NCBI GenBank assembly: GCA_964562155.1
Contig: CAZLRU010000005.1
Location: forward strand, 1-64,000
Length of the DNA stretch: 64,000 nt
Reading direction: 5' to 3'
Origin: JAGOUY01 sp964562155
GTDB taxonomy: Bacteria; Patescibacteriota; Patescibacteriia; 2-12-FULL-60-25
Shown: positions 50,565-62,800 of the stretch, in pieces
Position numbering within the stretch: the first letter of the stretch is position 1
How the letters are laid out: each line of letters opens with the position of its first letter
Position numbers and translations under genes: made by a program
Notes under the pieces: generated by a model
What the model was told of the DNA's origin: nothing
What the model saw: only the letters and a program-made list of their open reading frames with translations
Databases searched by the model: none

Positions 50565-52415
50565 TTATAAATTTGGATTGTTCACGCCGGTTTCATCAAC
50601 GCCGCTGGCGGGTTGGGTTAGTTCGGTTACCCCTTTAAGACAGACGGCTTGCCAGGGCTTGTAGCGGCTTTTAAAGGTTTGTTTGGCGATGTTTCCGTCC
50701 GGGTAGGTGACGGTATAGGTGAACTCTGCATCGGCACCGGCGTGAGCTGTTTCCGTGCATTTTTCTTTGCCTGGAGGCAGATCGAGGGTTTCGACGACTT
50801 TTTTTGGAGGTGGAGGGACGATATTATATACGCGAGGGGTTGTTTGCTCTGTCAGGCGGCCGTCTTTTTTGCCCCAGACGGTGAAGGCCATTTCATCTCC
50901 TTTGATGCTGGTGGTTATGAGGAGGGAGTTGGCGGTATCGTTTTTAAATTTAAAGTCTGGTGCGGGATCGTAAATAGTGGCATCGGTGCCGGCCGGTTCG
51001 TAGTAGCGGACGCGATAGCTATGATTTTGTCGAGCGGTGATGGGGAGGCCGCTTGCGAGCGCCGCGCGAAACATGGTGGTTCCTACTTGGCATAAGCCAC
51101 CGCCAAATTCCGGGGTGGTTTTGTTGCCTTTAATCACGAGTTCTGGGAGCCAGCCGTGCTCTCCGTCAATTTCCCCGAGTGTTTTAAGCATCGAAAACTC
51201 ATCTCCTGGTGCAAGCAGTGTTCGATGAACTTTTTTTGCTCCTAAGGCAATATTTCGGCGACGATTTGAAGGAGAGCCTGAAAAGTTGGAGCGACCTACC
51301 CCGATGACTTCTTCTATACCTAGGCGTGCGCCATCGCCTAGAATATTTGGGCTTACTTTAGTTAAGACGAGATTGATGGTGCTTGAATTATGTTCCCAGC
51401 CGCTCAAAATATTCGCTATGGTTTTTGAGGTGTCGATATCGATGCCCTGGATAGGTTCTTCGAAGGCGATGACGGTGCTGCTGGCATCGACTTGAATCAA
51501 TCCATTTTTAACGGGTTGAAGAAAGTCTTTGGCGCGGATGCGCAAGTTGTTTTTTACGAGGACTGGATCTAGTTGGATGCTGAGCGGGATTGTACTGGTA
51601 TTGACGGTGATCCAAGAGGCGATGTCAGTGTTTTTTATGGCCCATTGAGCGCCTTCTGTTTGAAGCGTGAAATCGGATTTGGAGAGCCAGCGTTCTACAG
51701 CCGGAATCAAAGGCTCGAGATCTGCTTTGGTGATCTGCGCGGTGTGTGTTTCGGCTGTGAGGAGGATGGGCTGGTTTGAGCCAGTGTTGGTTTGTGTTTC
51801 TAGCTTTTCTTTCAGGGTTTGGATATTAATAGTAACTCCCGTTTTTTCAGGGGTAATAAACAGGGCGATCTCAGAAGAGGTTGCGCTTGGTTGCACGATT
51901 AGTTCGGCGTCTTTTGGGGGAGCGAGTTTGTCTCCTAGGCTGCTTGTTACTCGTTTTGCTAGCTCGGTTTCGTTTATCTCTGCATGGATGGCTATTTCAT
52001 AACCAAACAACTGGCCTTTGAGTGGTGCGAGGAGGCGATGTACGAGGGGTCCAGTGTGCCCAAGAAGGTTCGCTTCTTTTACGGCGTGTGATACGTCGTA
52101 GGTGATAAGTCCTTTTGGTTTTCCTAGGGATACTGGATGGTTGTCTAATTGGACTTGAATTCCTTCTTTGAATTGTTGGTTGAGCTGTGTTTCAACCAAC
52201 TTCTCAGCGGTTTTGGGTAGTTGTCTGCCTACGGGGGTGCCGGCAATGGTGATGCCGGGAAGCAATCGTTCGCTGTTTATTTGCGCGTATGACCAACCGA
52301 ATGCTCCCAATCCTCCGATGAGGATAAGGCAAAGTACGGCCAAAAGAGGGATCGAGCGCTTTAGGGCGTGGTGAGAGGCCATAGGAGGGGAGCCTTCAGG
52401 AGGGGAGGAGTTCAT
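50565..52415 (-). CDS. VanW family protein with peptidoglycan-binding-like repeats
   Basis: 616 residues. Signal-anchor about 22-44, then two to three beta/alpha units of the PG_binding_4 type (about 60-360), and the VanW domain (about 370-520) with NRRRNIALGAKKVHRTLLAP, LPELVIKGNKTTPEFGGGLC and an H-S-Y-R-V-R-Y-Y segment; a G5-like beta tail ends it. VanW proteins are extracytoplasmic and associated with cell-wall metabolism; the biochemical role is unknown. Its ATG overlaps the upstream small gene's TGA, so translation is coupled. Confidence 0.9.
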   Translation of the reverse strand: MNSSPPEGSPPMASHHALKRSIPLLAVLCLILIGGLGAFGWSYAQINSERLLPGITIAGTPVGRQLPKTAEKLVETQLNQQFKEGIQVQLDNHPVSLGKPKGLITYDVSHAVKEANLLGHTGPLVHRLLAPLKGQLFGYEIAIHAEINETELAKRVTSSLGDKLAPPKDAELIVQPSATSSEIALFITPEKTGVTINIQTLKEKLETQTNTGSNQPILLTAETHTAQITKADLEPLIPAVERWLSKSDFTLQTEGAQWAIKNTDIASWITVNTSTIPLSIQLDPVLVKNNLRIRAKDFLQPVKNGLIQVDASSTVIAFEEPIQGIDIDTSKTIANILSGWEHNSSTINLVLTKVSPNILGDGARLGIEEVIGVGRSNFSGSPSNRRRNIALGAKKVHRTLLAPGDEFSMLKTLGEIDGEHGWLPELVIKGNKTTPEFGGGLCQVGTTMFRAALASGLPITARQNHSYRVRYYEPAGTDATIYDPAPDFKFKNDTANSLLITTSIKGDEMAFTVWGKKDGRLTEQTTPRVYNIVPPPPKKVVETLDLPPGKEKCTETAHAGADAEFTYTVTYPDGNIAKQTFKSRYKPWQAVCLKGVTELTQPASGVDETGVNNPNL

Positions 52416-52636
52416 GTGGAGGAGTCAAGAAGATGTTCAAGGAGTGTTTGCGCAAGCGCATGTTCTTTTCCGGCTTCATTGCCGGGGGCAGCCGCTATGA
52501 GAAATAGGGGTTGATTGAGTTGAGGTTTGCCGAGGATGACGCTGTTTGGAAGTACGAACGTTTGGCCATCTTCTGTAGCTGCCGTTACTTGCGTGTCCTG
52601 GATATCTTTTACGGTCAGTATGAGAGCCTTGTTCAT
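52412..52636 (-). CDS. Small conserved-looking protein of unknown function, 74 residues
   Basis: MNKALILTVKDIQDTQVTA opens a predicted small beta barrel (roughly to residue 45), then a helical tail (EHALAQTLLEHLLDSS). No signal peptide. Four-base overlap with vanW and a short gap to hsp20 argue that it is real. No family recognised. Confidence 0.65.
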   Translation of the reverse strand: MNKALILTVKDIQDTQVTAATEDGQTFVLPNSVILGKPQLNQPLFLIAAAPGNEAGKEHALAQTLLEHLLDSST

Positions 52637-52665
52637 ATATATTCCGGCATCCTAGCGAAAAATAG

Positions 52666-53058
52666 TTAGTCAAGCAATGTGGGTCGAATGGTGATTGCGC
52701 GGCCTTGTTCTCGAATGGGTAAGCGAATATCTAAAATGCCCTGCTTTAATGAAGCTTGTACCTCATTTGGGATAACGTCGATGGGGAGAATGACGGAGCG
52801 ACTGAATGGTCCCCAATAGCATTCACGGTAAAACCAATCTTCTTCATGAAGAGGGGAGGGAGCCTGACGTTTTCCACGGATAGTCAGAAGATCGCCGTCA
52901 ACAGCGATGTCTAGGTCGTCTACCTCTACGCCAGCGATGGGTGTGCGAATAACAAGTGTATCTCGATCACGAAAGACGTCGATTGCGAGGCGGCCTTCTT
53001 CTGGCTGTGACAACCAATCTTGGACGGGATTATCCTCATTTGCTTGAGAAAGGAACAT
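52666..53058 (-). CDS. Hsp20/alpha-crystallin small heat-shock protein
   Basis: 130 residues. Alpha-crystallin domain about 24-115 with LAIDVFRDRDTLVIRTPIAG, LTIRGKRQ, FYRECYWGPFSRSVILP and the conserved GILDIRLP near the end. The family holds unfolding proteins as an ATP-independent chaperone. First gene of the hsp20-small protein-vanW unit; a TATGAT lies 14 bases upstream of the ATG. Confidence 0.93.
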   Translation of the reverse strand: MFLSQANEDNPVQDWLSQPEEGRLAIDVFRDRDTLVIRTPIAGVEVDDLDIAVDGDLLTIRGKRQAPSPLHEEDWFYRECYWGPFSRSVILPIDVIPNEVQASLKQGILDIRLPIREQGRAITIRPTLLD

Positions 53059-53124
53059 ATAATTTCTTTCTCATCATACGGAATGTTTATTCCTTTGTCA
53101 CCTCTCCCATAATCATTTCATTAT

Positions 53125-53133
53125 TGGTATACT
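53125..53133 (+). promoter_or_regulatory. Extended -10 promoter of the TSP3 gene
   Basis: TGGTATACT (TGn plus TATACT). The ATG at 53140 is six bases further on, so the message would be leaderless. No -35 at normal spacing, as is usual for extended -10 promoters. Confidence 0.55.
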
Positions 53134-53139
53134 GTTTTC

Positions 53140-53808
53140 ATGTCTGACGAAGAAGCGCGCCCGCGGTTTGCGTGGCTGCGAGAAGTTTGGGGGCGTTTGT
53201 CCTCTGAGCAGCAGTTAGGGGTGAGTGTTTTTGGGGTTTGTGGTTTTCTCACGCTCGTTTTTTCGACTTGGTATCTGTACGCACAGATTCAAGCTCCTTT
53301 TTTAGCTCCTCGAAAAAATTTGGAAGCATCACGTCAGCTCGTGAGTGAGCTTGGTAAGGTTCAGGAAACGCAGGACGGTCTTCGTCTTAAGGACACGGAT
53401 GGAGATGGGTTGAATGATTGGGATGAGCTGAATACCTATCGCACCTCTCCGTATCTCGCGGATTCTGATTCGGATGGTCTTCAGGATGGGATTGAGGTTT
53501 CACGCGGCACGGATCCAAACTGTCCTCAAGGACGGGACTGTCAACCGCGGCTAGACGGAATTACGCAGCGATCCTCCACTTCTTCCGGTCAAGCTCTGCT
53601 TCCCGGAACGGGGGCTACTACTGCTTCTCCTACGGTGACTCCGCCGCCTGCCCAGATGAGTGCCGCCGATATTCGTTCTTTATTAATACGTAATCGGGTA
53701 GCGAGCGAAGCCGATCTTCAGACTCTGTCCGATCAACAAGTTCTCGAGTTATATAGACGTGGTACGCAGGGTGGTGCGGCTGGCACAAATGCGGTACCAT
53801 CTCGTTGA
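53140..53808 (+). CDS. Membrane-anchored TSP3-repeat protein
   Basis: 222 residues. A cytoplasmic N-terminal segment, one span (about 28-50), then TSP3 repeats (about 86-130: DTDGDGLNDWDE, DSDSDGLQDGIE) with a Cys pair (CPQGRDC), a Ser/Thr/Pro linker, and a helical C-terminal segment (AADIRSLLIRNRVASEADLQ). It resembles the TSP3 proteins at 6027-8945 and immediately precedes the second giant Cys-rich gene by 21 bases, mirroring the first locus in reverse order. Confidence 0.82.
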   Translation: MSDEEARPRFAWLREVWGRLSSEQQLGVSVFGVCGFLTLVFSTWYLYAQIQAPFLAPRKNLEASRQLVSELGKVQETQDGLRLKDTDGDGLNDWDELNTYRTSPYLADSDSDGLQDGIEVSRGTDPNCPQGRDCQPRLDGITQRSSTSSGQALLPGTGATTASPTVTPPPAQMSAADIRSLLIRNRVASEADLQTLSDQQVLELYRRGTQGGAAGTNAVPSR

Positions 53809-53829
53809 CCTTCTTCCTTTTTCTCCTTT

Positions 53830-56800
53830 ATGGGCACCCTCTTTTCTCGGTTCTTTCGATCGTTTACCCGTGGCTTGATCGCCTGGACGCTGGTTGTACT
53901 GGCGTTTTGGCCGTTTTTAGCCTCGCCGGCTCAGGCGCAGGTTACGGTCGTGGGAGATATTCCGCGTCAAACAGATAACGTGTTAGAAAGTATTCTCACT
54001 AGTCTGTCACGGGCCGCCATGGTTGGATTGTTTAATGCGTTTCAGACCTTTCTTGGCCAGTTGGCGTATGATGCGGCGGATTACATTGCGACCGGAGGCT
54101 CGGGTCAATCGGCAACGTTTTATAAGAAGGGGCCAGGCGAATATTTGAAAGATGTGGCTTCGGATGCGGCGGGAGAATTTATCGGTTCGCTGTCGAGTGA
54201 AGATTTTTTTCGAGGGGCTGGCTTTAACTTGTGTCGTCCGGATGCACGTGTTTTGTTACGGGTGCAGTTGTCGTTGGGGAATTTTTTCCCCGGTTTGCAA
54301 GGTCGTTTTCAGCGTCCACGACCCAAGTGTGATTTTAACGATATCGTTAAAAACTATGATCAACTGTATCAGAGTTTGACCAATGAAGACGTTCTCAAAA
54401 ATGTTCAGTTAAGTTTGAATACCAATTCCAGTGATCTTGGAGTCACCTTTAATTTGTTTAATCAGTTCAGCAAGAAAATCGCTACAAACGTGAATGATAG
54501 TTTGCTCGCGCGTACAGAAGGAGGTGGATTTAAAGCGATCAATAATTTATTATCTGGCAACATTAAGACGCCTTCTCAGGTGGTGAGTGAAGCGGCGCGT
54601 GAGCAGTTGGTTCGTTTTCCGAACCAAAGTTTGTTGACGACGGTTAATGCTACGTTGTCGAGTGGGTTGCAGCAAGGATTTGTGCAGTTGCTTTCTTATA
54701 CCGCCTCCATTTTTGTTAACACGCTTACCTCAAAGTTGTTGCGACGTTTATTTGAGGGGGGATTGGATGCGGGGATCGCACAAATTCAGGTAGAGTCTCC
54801 CGATTTTGTCCCCGATCGACGCCAGGCGGATTCCCGCAACATCAACGTATCGCTCAAGACGCCTAATTTACAGCGTGTCGAAAATTTTGATGTGATTGCC
54901 GAGTTAGCCGCTTGTCCGGCTGATACTCGCGGTACGTGGAATTGCGCGATTGATCAGGCTCTTCGTTCTGCTCTTGTCCGGAGTGATCAAGGAGGGATGA
55001 CGGTTCAGGCGGCTTTGAACGCTAATTTGTTGCATGGAGACTGGCAGCTTATTCCCGCGGCCGATACACGACGCAATCAGGATCGAAATTGTTATACGAG
55101 TGCCTATTGTGCCGGTAACTTACAAAAACTTCGTGTCTTACGTATTTTATCTGATGGATTTGAGTTAGCGGCTAATTCGCCAGAAAATATTGCTCAATGT
55201 GGACCGCAGGGAACGGGGTGTGTGACGTTGCGAGAAGTGGTGGATGGATTTTCTCGTTGTAGTGGTTCTGATGCGAGTCCGTGGTGTCACTTGATTGATC
55301 CGAACTGGATTTTAACGAGTCTGCCTCAACAATGTGTTTTGGATGGATATGGTGAGCAGTTAATTTCAACGACGCTTGGTCAGCGCCGTCAGGAATGTCA
55401 GGATGTGCAAACGTGTTTGCGTCGTAATGATCAGGGTGAGTGTGTGGGTGGTTACGGATATTGTGTAGCGGAAAAATCCGTGTATCGTTTTGGAGCGGAT
55501 GAGTGTTTGCCGCGTGAGGCGAGCTGTCGATCCTATCAAGCGCGTAGCGGCCAAGCGGTTTCGTACTTACGCAATACCGTAGATCAAGCTGCTTGTTCGG
55601 CTGATAATGTGGGTTGTCTATGGTACGCGACTACGCGTAATCCGGTGCTTGGGAATGAGGGATGGATTGGAGCCACTTCTACGGGCCCACGTGTCTACTT
55701 TAATAGTAATGTATCTAGCTGTGGGGCGAATGGTGAGGGGTGTACTAAGTTGCGTGAAGTGGTGGTCGGTCGTTCGAATTTGAACTTGCTTTTGAATCCG
55801 TCGTTTGAACGTTTAACGGATGGTAGCTCGCCTAGCTTGCAGAATTGGACGCTTACCCCCACAACCTTTTTGCCATCTTCTTCTCCTTTGGTTGCAGATG
55901 GGACAGCTTCCGTTCAAGGGGTACGTGCAGCTGATACAAATGGAGCAGGAGGATTCTCTGGTTTCTACGAACAGTACGTTAATTTGACCGGCGGTCGTGT
56001 GTACACTATTTCTCTGTTTGCGCGTGCAAAAACGAATACACCTGCTCCGCGTGCCTTGGCACAGATAACCCAGTATCGCGATCGTAATCACGCGTTTACG
56101 GTTTCAAGTGCTGGTATGTACAAGAGTTCTGGTTGTACGGTTGCCGGCGGGGTGCGTGAACCGGGTATCAGTATTACGGAGAGTGGTGCATTAGGGGTTG
56201 ATTGGCAGCGTTACGAGTGTAGTTTTCTTGCTACGAGTTCAACAGTGATGGCGAAGGTTGCCTTTGTTGGCGATAACGCCCTTATTGATGCTGTTCAGCT
56301 TGAAGAAGGGGAGTATGCTACGGATTTTGTTGATGGGATTAATGAGGCGTTGGTTGAGCGTCATCTTAAGATTGCGCCGGATGAATTTGCTTGTGCTGGT
56401 ACGGATGGCGATCATCCTTACTGTGATAACTTTGCCAAGATGTGTCGTCAGACGGAGGCGGGTTGTAATGGATATACGGATGCTCAGGGACGCGGATCTG
56501 AGGTACCAGCTATTTTGTCTACCAATGATTTGTGTCCAGCCGAGTGCGTGGGGTACAGCGATTATAAGAAAGGTGCATCCGCATTTGACTTAGTTGCTGA
56601 TTCAGATGTTCGTTTTAGTGATCCTGGTGATGCAACGTCCACCAACTTCATTCCATCAACGGCGGCCACGTGCCGGCAAGAGGAGGTGGGATGTGAGGCT
56701 TTTACGAATGTGGAAGGGGCGGGCGGTGAACAACAGGCGTACTTTAGCTATGCACGCTCTTGTCGTAAACCAGGACCTGATGCACAAACCTTCTTTACCT

Positions 56801-59800
56801 GGGAGGGTTCTGATACGGCAGGATACCAACTTCGTACGTGGAGTCTTGTGCACGACACGGCGACTCCTGCTGCGCCTCTTGTGGTTGCTAAGCGCGAGCC
56901 TGGGCGCACGTTCTTAAAAGAACCAGCTACGTGTAATGAATCGAGTTGGCGAACGGCGCTTGATCCTGACTGTCGTCAGTTTTACGACGCCGAGGGGAAT
57001 ATCTTTTATCGCTACTACTCTCAAACGGTTATTTCAAGTTCGAGTTGTACGGATTTTCGTTTGGCACGTACGAACCGCGCTGATTGTGAAAAGACGGACG
57101 GTACCTTTGATGCGGCGGCTAATGAGTGCTTGTATCATGTCCTTGTATCGCAAAGCCGTGTTTGTTCTGCGCCTGCGGTTGGGTGTCGAGAATACCGTGG
57201 CTCTACTTCCGGTGCAGCGTTGCCGGTTGTGTCTCAGACCTTTCGTGATACGACTACCACCGCTCCGTTTGTCGGTGCTGGACGGTTATCAACTGAATCC
57301 TTGTTAGTTGGTGATCAGTCACTTCGTATTGATGTGGCTGTTCGTAATGCCGCGACGGTTTCTCTTCCATTTGCCACACCACAAGCAGATGCGGTTTATA
57401 ATGTGACGTTCTGGGCAAAACCTGCGTTGGCTACCAGTACGTTGCAGCTCACCGTTCGTGATCCGGCTAACGTAGGTCGTGCACCGATTTTTGTTGGTAC
57501 GGTTGGTCTAGCCACGGATTGGCAGCGTTACACCGTTGGTCCTTTTAACGCTTATCCGGGGGCTACTACCTCAAGTTTAGTCTGGACGGCACCCGGTATT
57601 TCCGTTCCGTATGTGGTGTTTTTGGATGAAGTCGTGATTACGCGTGTTCAGGATGTCGTGTATGCCCGTCGTGATACGTGGTCTACTCCTGAGGTCTGTG
57701 ATCAAAACGCGTACGGCGTCCCTCAACCTCGCGCTATGTTAGGGTGCCGCGCATACACCAATCGTCAGCAGCAGGCGGTGAATGTTCGGCAGTTTACTCA
57801 GTTGTGTCGGGAGGCGGCGATTGGCTGTAAAGGATTTGTTGATACGCGTAATTCAGATGCGGTGGGAGCTGAAACCTTTACGCGTGATGACAGTCCTCGT
57901 GTTACAGGTTTTGGAGCGGCAACAACCACTCGCTCGGCGGACCGCATTGTTTACGCTATTGATGACCCAAGCAAGCGTTGTACAGCTGATCAAGATAGTT
58001 GTCGCGCTTTTGGGAGACCTCAGTTTTCCGCTGATCGTCAAACGGTTGATGGTTTTACCACGGTGTATTTGAAGGACGATATTACGCGTTACGATCGCTC
58101 TCTGTGCCGACCATCAGAATTATTCTGTGAAGAGTTTACCTACAATGGGAATAAGGAGTACTTCCGTGCACCTGATACGCATACCTGTCAGTATCGAGAA
58201 GATGTTACTGAGGTTGTTGGATTGCCCGCAGGTCGATATGCTGGTTGGTTTCAGACCAATTCGAGCCCCGCTCAACCTTGTTATCCGGAATTGCTAGAAG
58301 CGGGTCAGACGTTTGGTGTGGCTCGTCGGGCTGATCCTCTCTACCGTGGTTGGGTGGGTACGTGTAGCCCTTCGGCGGATGCGTGTACGGAATTGCGTGA
58401 TCCTATGGATACTTCTGATCCCGATCATCCATCTGGTAAGCCCTACTTCTTTATTCGCAATCAAAGGCTGGATACGGCTAGCTGTGCAGGGAATGTGGAC
58501 CCAGGGAACGGTTGTATTCTTATCCGTGATACGAGTGATGCGAATGATCGCTATAACGCTCGTGCTACGTATGCGGGTCAGCAATCATTGCCTCGTTTGC
58601 TACCTGTTCAGCCGATTGATTGTCAACGCAATCCAGCTGATCCAAATTGTCGTGCGCAAAAAGGTGAATGCAGTGGTACGATCAAGGCATGTCCTACTTC
58701 CGACCCAACCTGTGCAGGGATTCCTGGTTTGAATGAATTCTCCTTGGGAGCGCTCTCGGCTACGGATGTCTGGCGCAGCAGTCCGATTCTCATGAGTCTC
58801 ACGACTTGTCGTGTAGATAGTGATTGTACGGATTCTGCTCCTCGACCAGGGTTTATTCCCGGCGTTGGAGCGGTGGTGTATACCCGCCGTGCCACTTGCA
58901 GCGTTCCTAATGACGCTAACTTGATTGTGAAGGTTAAGATGGATCGTGACTGTGCTCAGTGGCTTGGGTGTAGCAGTTCGGAAGTTGTTTCGGATCCTGC
59001 AACCAATCGCACTCGTAACTTATGTACCAATTTGGCTCTCTGTGATCGGGGGACGCAGGCAAATGGAGACCCGTATTGCGCGAGTTATGTTGATCGTTCT
59101 TCGACGAGCACCGAGCCTGTCTTTGCGCGTGGACAAGCGTTGACGAATGACGTCTATGTGAATCGTCCTATTGGCTTGGGTCAGAAAGACTATGCTGGAT
59201 ATGCGATCCCTAACGCGTTTTTAGCTACCGATTTAGTGAATGCTCGTGTAGCGGTTGATGGGAATGATGGGGTAAACGCTACAGGTAAGTATGCGCGTGA
59301 TTACCGTTTAGCTGCAGCTGTACCGATGCCGCCCGCCCGCGCTCCTCGCGGAACCATGCCGTCGGGTTGTACCGCGCTTACCTGTTTTGACCACGATCAA
59401 ACCCCTTCGCTTACGCAGGCCCGTATCCTTGATCGTCGCACTCGATTAGGTGCTGCGAGCCCCGATCTTCATTTATGTCAGCATTTGCAAACCGGCTTGA
59501 TTGGGTACTTTATTCCGCAGCAAGTTGGCGCGACGAGTACGAGCTTCTGTTATCTTTCCGCTTCGTTTGACTCAGCTCTGTTAGGTAATCCGGAAAATCG
59601 CCGCAGTCCATTCGATTTTCAAGCTTTGTCCGATACCTTTGCTCGTGGCCAAGCGAATGACGATGGTTTTATTCGTCGTGCGTATCCGATGGCTGAATGT
59701 CGCGCGTATCCTCAGCCGGACGCTCCATTTCCGGATAGTTACGCCACTCGTTGGGATACAACCAAGGTTCCGCCTAAGCCGCTTGAGCGCTTGGCTGGAT

Positions 59801-62800
59801 ATACTCGTGTAAATGTTTGTGAATACGGGGAGGATTGTAGCTGTACGTATAAACGCGCTGATTACCGTGAAGCGGCGGTGAGCAAGTTCTATAACACGGC
59901 GTCTCAGGATATCCCGACGGGTGTGTGTGTTGGTGGTCCACGTGATGGTGAGGGATGTATTCCGGGCACTGTATTGTCTATTGGAGCAGTTCCTTCAGCG
60001 GGTGGGGCAACCCCTCCCTCTTCCGGAGGTCCTACGGCTCCGACTACCGCTCGTCAGCGTGTGGTGGAGGCCTCAAATGTTTCACAGTCTTGTGGAGATC
60101 CTCAATTGGGCGGTCGTTGCGTGGCTCTTACAGGTGTTGAAACGGTTCGTGGTGTATTTGGTCAGTGTTTGGAGCGCGATGTGACCCGTGCGGTGCGTCG
60201 TGGCGGGGTTACTGAGCAGCCTTGTCTTACCTGGAATCCTGGGCCGATCCTGTTTGGTGAAAAGGATGTGTATCACTACACTCCGTCTGCTGGTTATTCC
60301 CCTCCACCAAGCTCCGGTCAATACTACTGTACTTCCTCTGCTCGTAAACCTCGTACGCTGCGACTTGCTCCGGTCGATTTTGAGGGAAGTTCCAATCCTG
60401 CCTCGAGTACGTATGCGGGCTTGATGCACGAGTTCTCCTACGATGACTTGTGGACCTCTGATGAGGGGAAATCGGACGCTTCTTTGGATGGAGTCGGTAC
60501 CGATGGAAGTCTGGTTGCTCAGCAGTGTGAACAGGCTGATGATGATCAGGATAATGATGATTCTTCATCGGATACAACGGGTTTGCGCTTAGTGAGTACC
60601 GGTCACAGTTTCGATACTTCGTACGCTGAGACCTTCTTTAAGCTTAACTCACCGGTTTTTATCGCACGCTTGTTCAATGCTTCTGCGTTGACTCCCGCTG
60701 CGGTTCAAAGTGGGCTATCTGATGCGAATATCGGCTACCTTAAAGTTACTCCTATCGTCAACAAGAACGGCATGGGACGTATCGGGTGTGGGTACCAGGC
60801 AGACTGGGTGGATAATCTCGCAAGTTTTGATTATAACGACGCTGATCAAAGCAAGGCGGCTGATCAACAGTGGCAGCAGAAGTTTTTGGAATCGTATGAT
60901 CCATTCATGACGCGTGGGAATGAAAAATTATTGACGGGGAATATCAATGGGGTGGATACAGGGGTGCCGGTGGCGGGAGATTGTGTGAAATTTAAAGGAA
61001 TTGAACCGAGCATGAATCAGTGCTACTTCAAAACCTGGCAGGTCGGAACCCGTTTACAGGGCCAAGAGCAGGCGTTTTCTAAGATGGTGTATGGGAATGG
61101 TGCGGTGACGAGCTTCGATGCGCTACGTCAACGCCCTGTCTATGATCGTTGTGACGCTGACAAGCCATACTTTGGTATCCGAGCCGTCTTTCAGACGAGC
61201 GCGGACCAAGTCTATCAAGGAATGAATGCTTCTGATTTGGGTCGTTTGCATCGTGTTCCTCGTGGTCCATGGCGCTTGGTTGGATTCTGGGTGGCTAGTT
61301 GTGCGGGTGCTGCTAATGACGTTCGTTATATTTATCTGAACGTGGATGTGACGAGCGCTGATATCTGTAAAGATTTAGCGGAAGTACGTAGCAAGGATTC
61401 GCTTCAGGACGCGGCTTTCACGGACCGTGTTTGGAAGGAGTCTGGCTTTACGGTGCCTCGCGTTGGCATTCCTTACGGTACTAAATTTACGCCATTTGCC
61501 AGTGCGCTTACGACTCGATCGGTTGGTAAGGATGATCAGGTGTTATTCCAGACCGGTCAGGATGTGGCTGGATTCTCACCGCTGAAAAAACCAACCTTCT
61601 TAGCTTCCGGTGCTGACACCTACTATCGACCGGATGCCTATCCAAAGGATAAATGGGCCTATCTCTCTAACTTATTCGGTCGTGTGTATCGCATGCTTCG
61701 TTATGAAGCATCGCCGGTAGGGTTTACAGATAATGCTTGTCTTTACGGTCCATTTAAGGGTCGGGCTTGTACACCTTCTCTTGGATCGGTGCCATCCGGT
61801 AGCTATGCAACGAGCAGTATGTGTAGTTTGGATGGAGAATGTGATACCAGTGCGTTGGCTCGTGAGGACCTCAGTGACTTTAAAGTCTGTGATTCTTTAT
61901 CAGGTATCAATGCGGGCCTTGCTTGTGGCTCTGATCCGGATATTTGTCATACGGGTGCTATCCGGATTGACCAGGGGACAGGTGCACAGACGCAAATGTT
62001 GGGCGCGTGTGTTGCTAATGCGGACGCTGGTTGGCGTAAGGTGACCATCTGTGACCCTCGTTCTTCTCGTCGCGGTCAACCATGTGTTACGAATCTTGAA
62101 TGTGGAGCGGGGTCTTCTTGTATCGAGGATCCTCGTCAGGTGTACGACTACACGGGTACTTCTCAAGTGGAAACCTTTACTCCTGAAGAAGCTAACAATC
62201 GTCATTTCTCTAACTCAGCCACATATCCTTCGTTTCCCTTTACCTGTCAGGGCGGAACGGTTCGTGGGGATCTCGGCTCCACGGAATGCTCGGCTCCGAT
62301 GGATCACTCTCGCGAATGTCCGCTATCGGTATATGGTAGATGTGTAAAGAACCCGTTTCAGACCATGTCGGATTCCAATACGCAACAGCGTTTTGGTCAG
62401 GCTGGTCGGTGTGCTTTTCCTGAGTTGGATGCGCGTGGTCGCCAAGTGGTGGAACCAACCGCTCGTACACCGTTTGGAACGGCGACTGGTCCTGGTTCGC
62501 GTGTGATTTATCCGGATGGCGGAGTCTATAACGTTGTTCAGGCTGATGAGTACGAGGATTGCTACGCGGATTACGACTGTTCTTTTACTAGCTACAACTA
62601 TTACCTCAAGCGAGGGAATCGGTTCGATAATATTTATTCCCCTCGTTCCTATAAGCATCAGGCTGATCATGCCAGCGACTATGATATTTCTGGGGCTCCG
62701 TGTGCTTCTGGTGCGCCTGGTGCAGACACGACCTGTCTTTATTCCACTCGTATTGATACAACGAGCTGTGGAGGTACCCCTAGTCCGGCGGGTAATCGAA

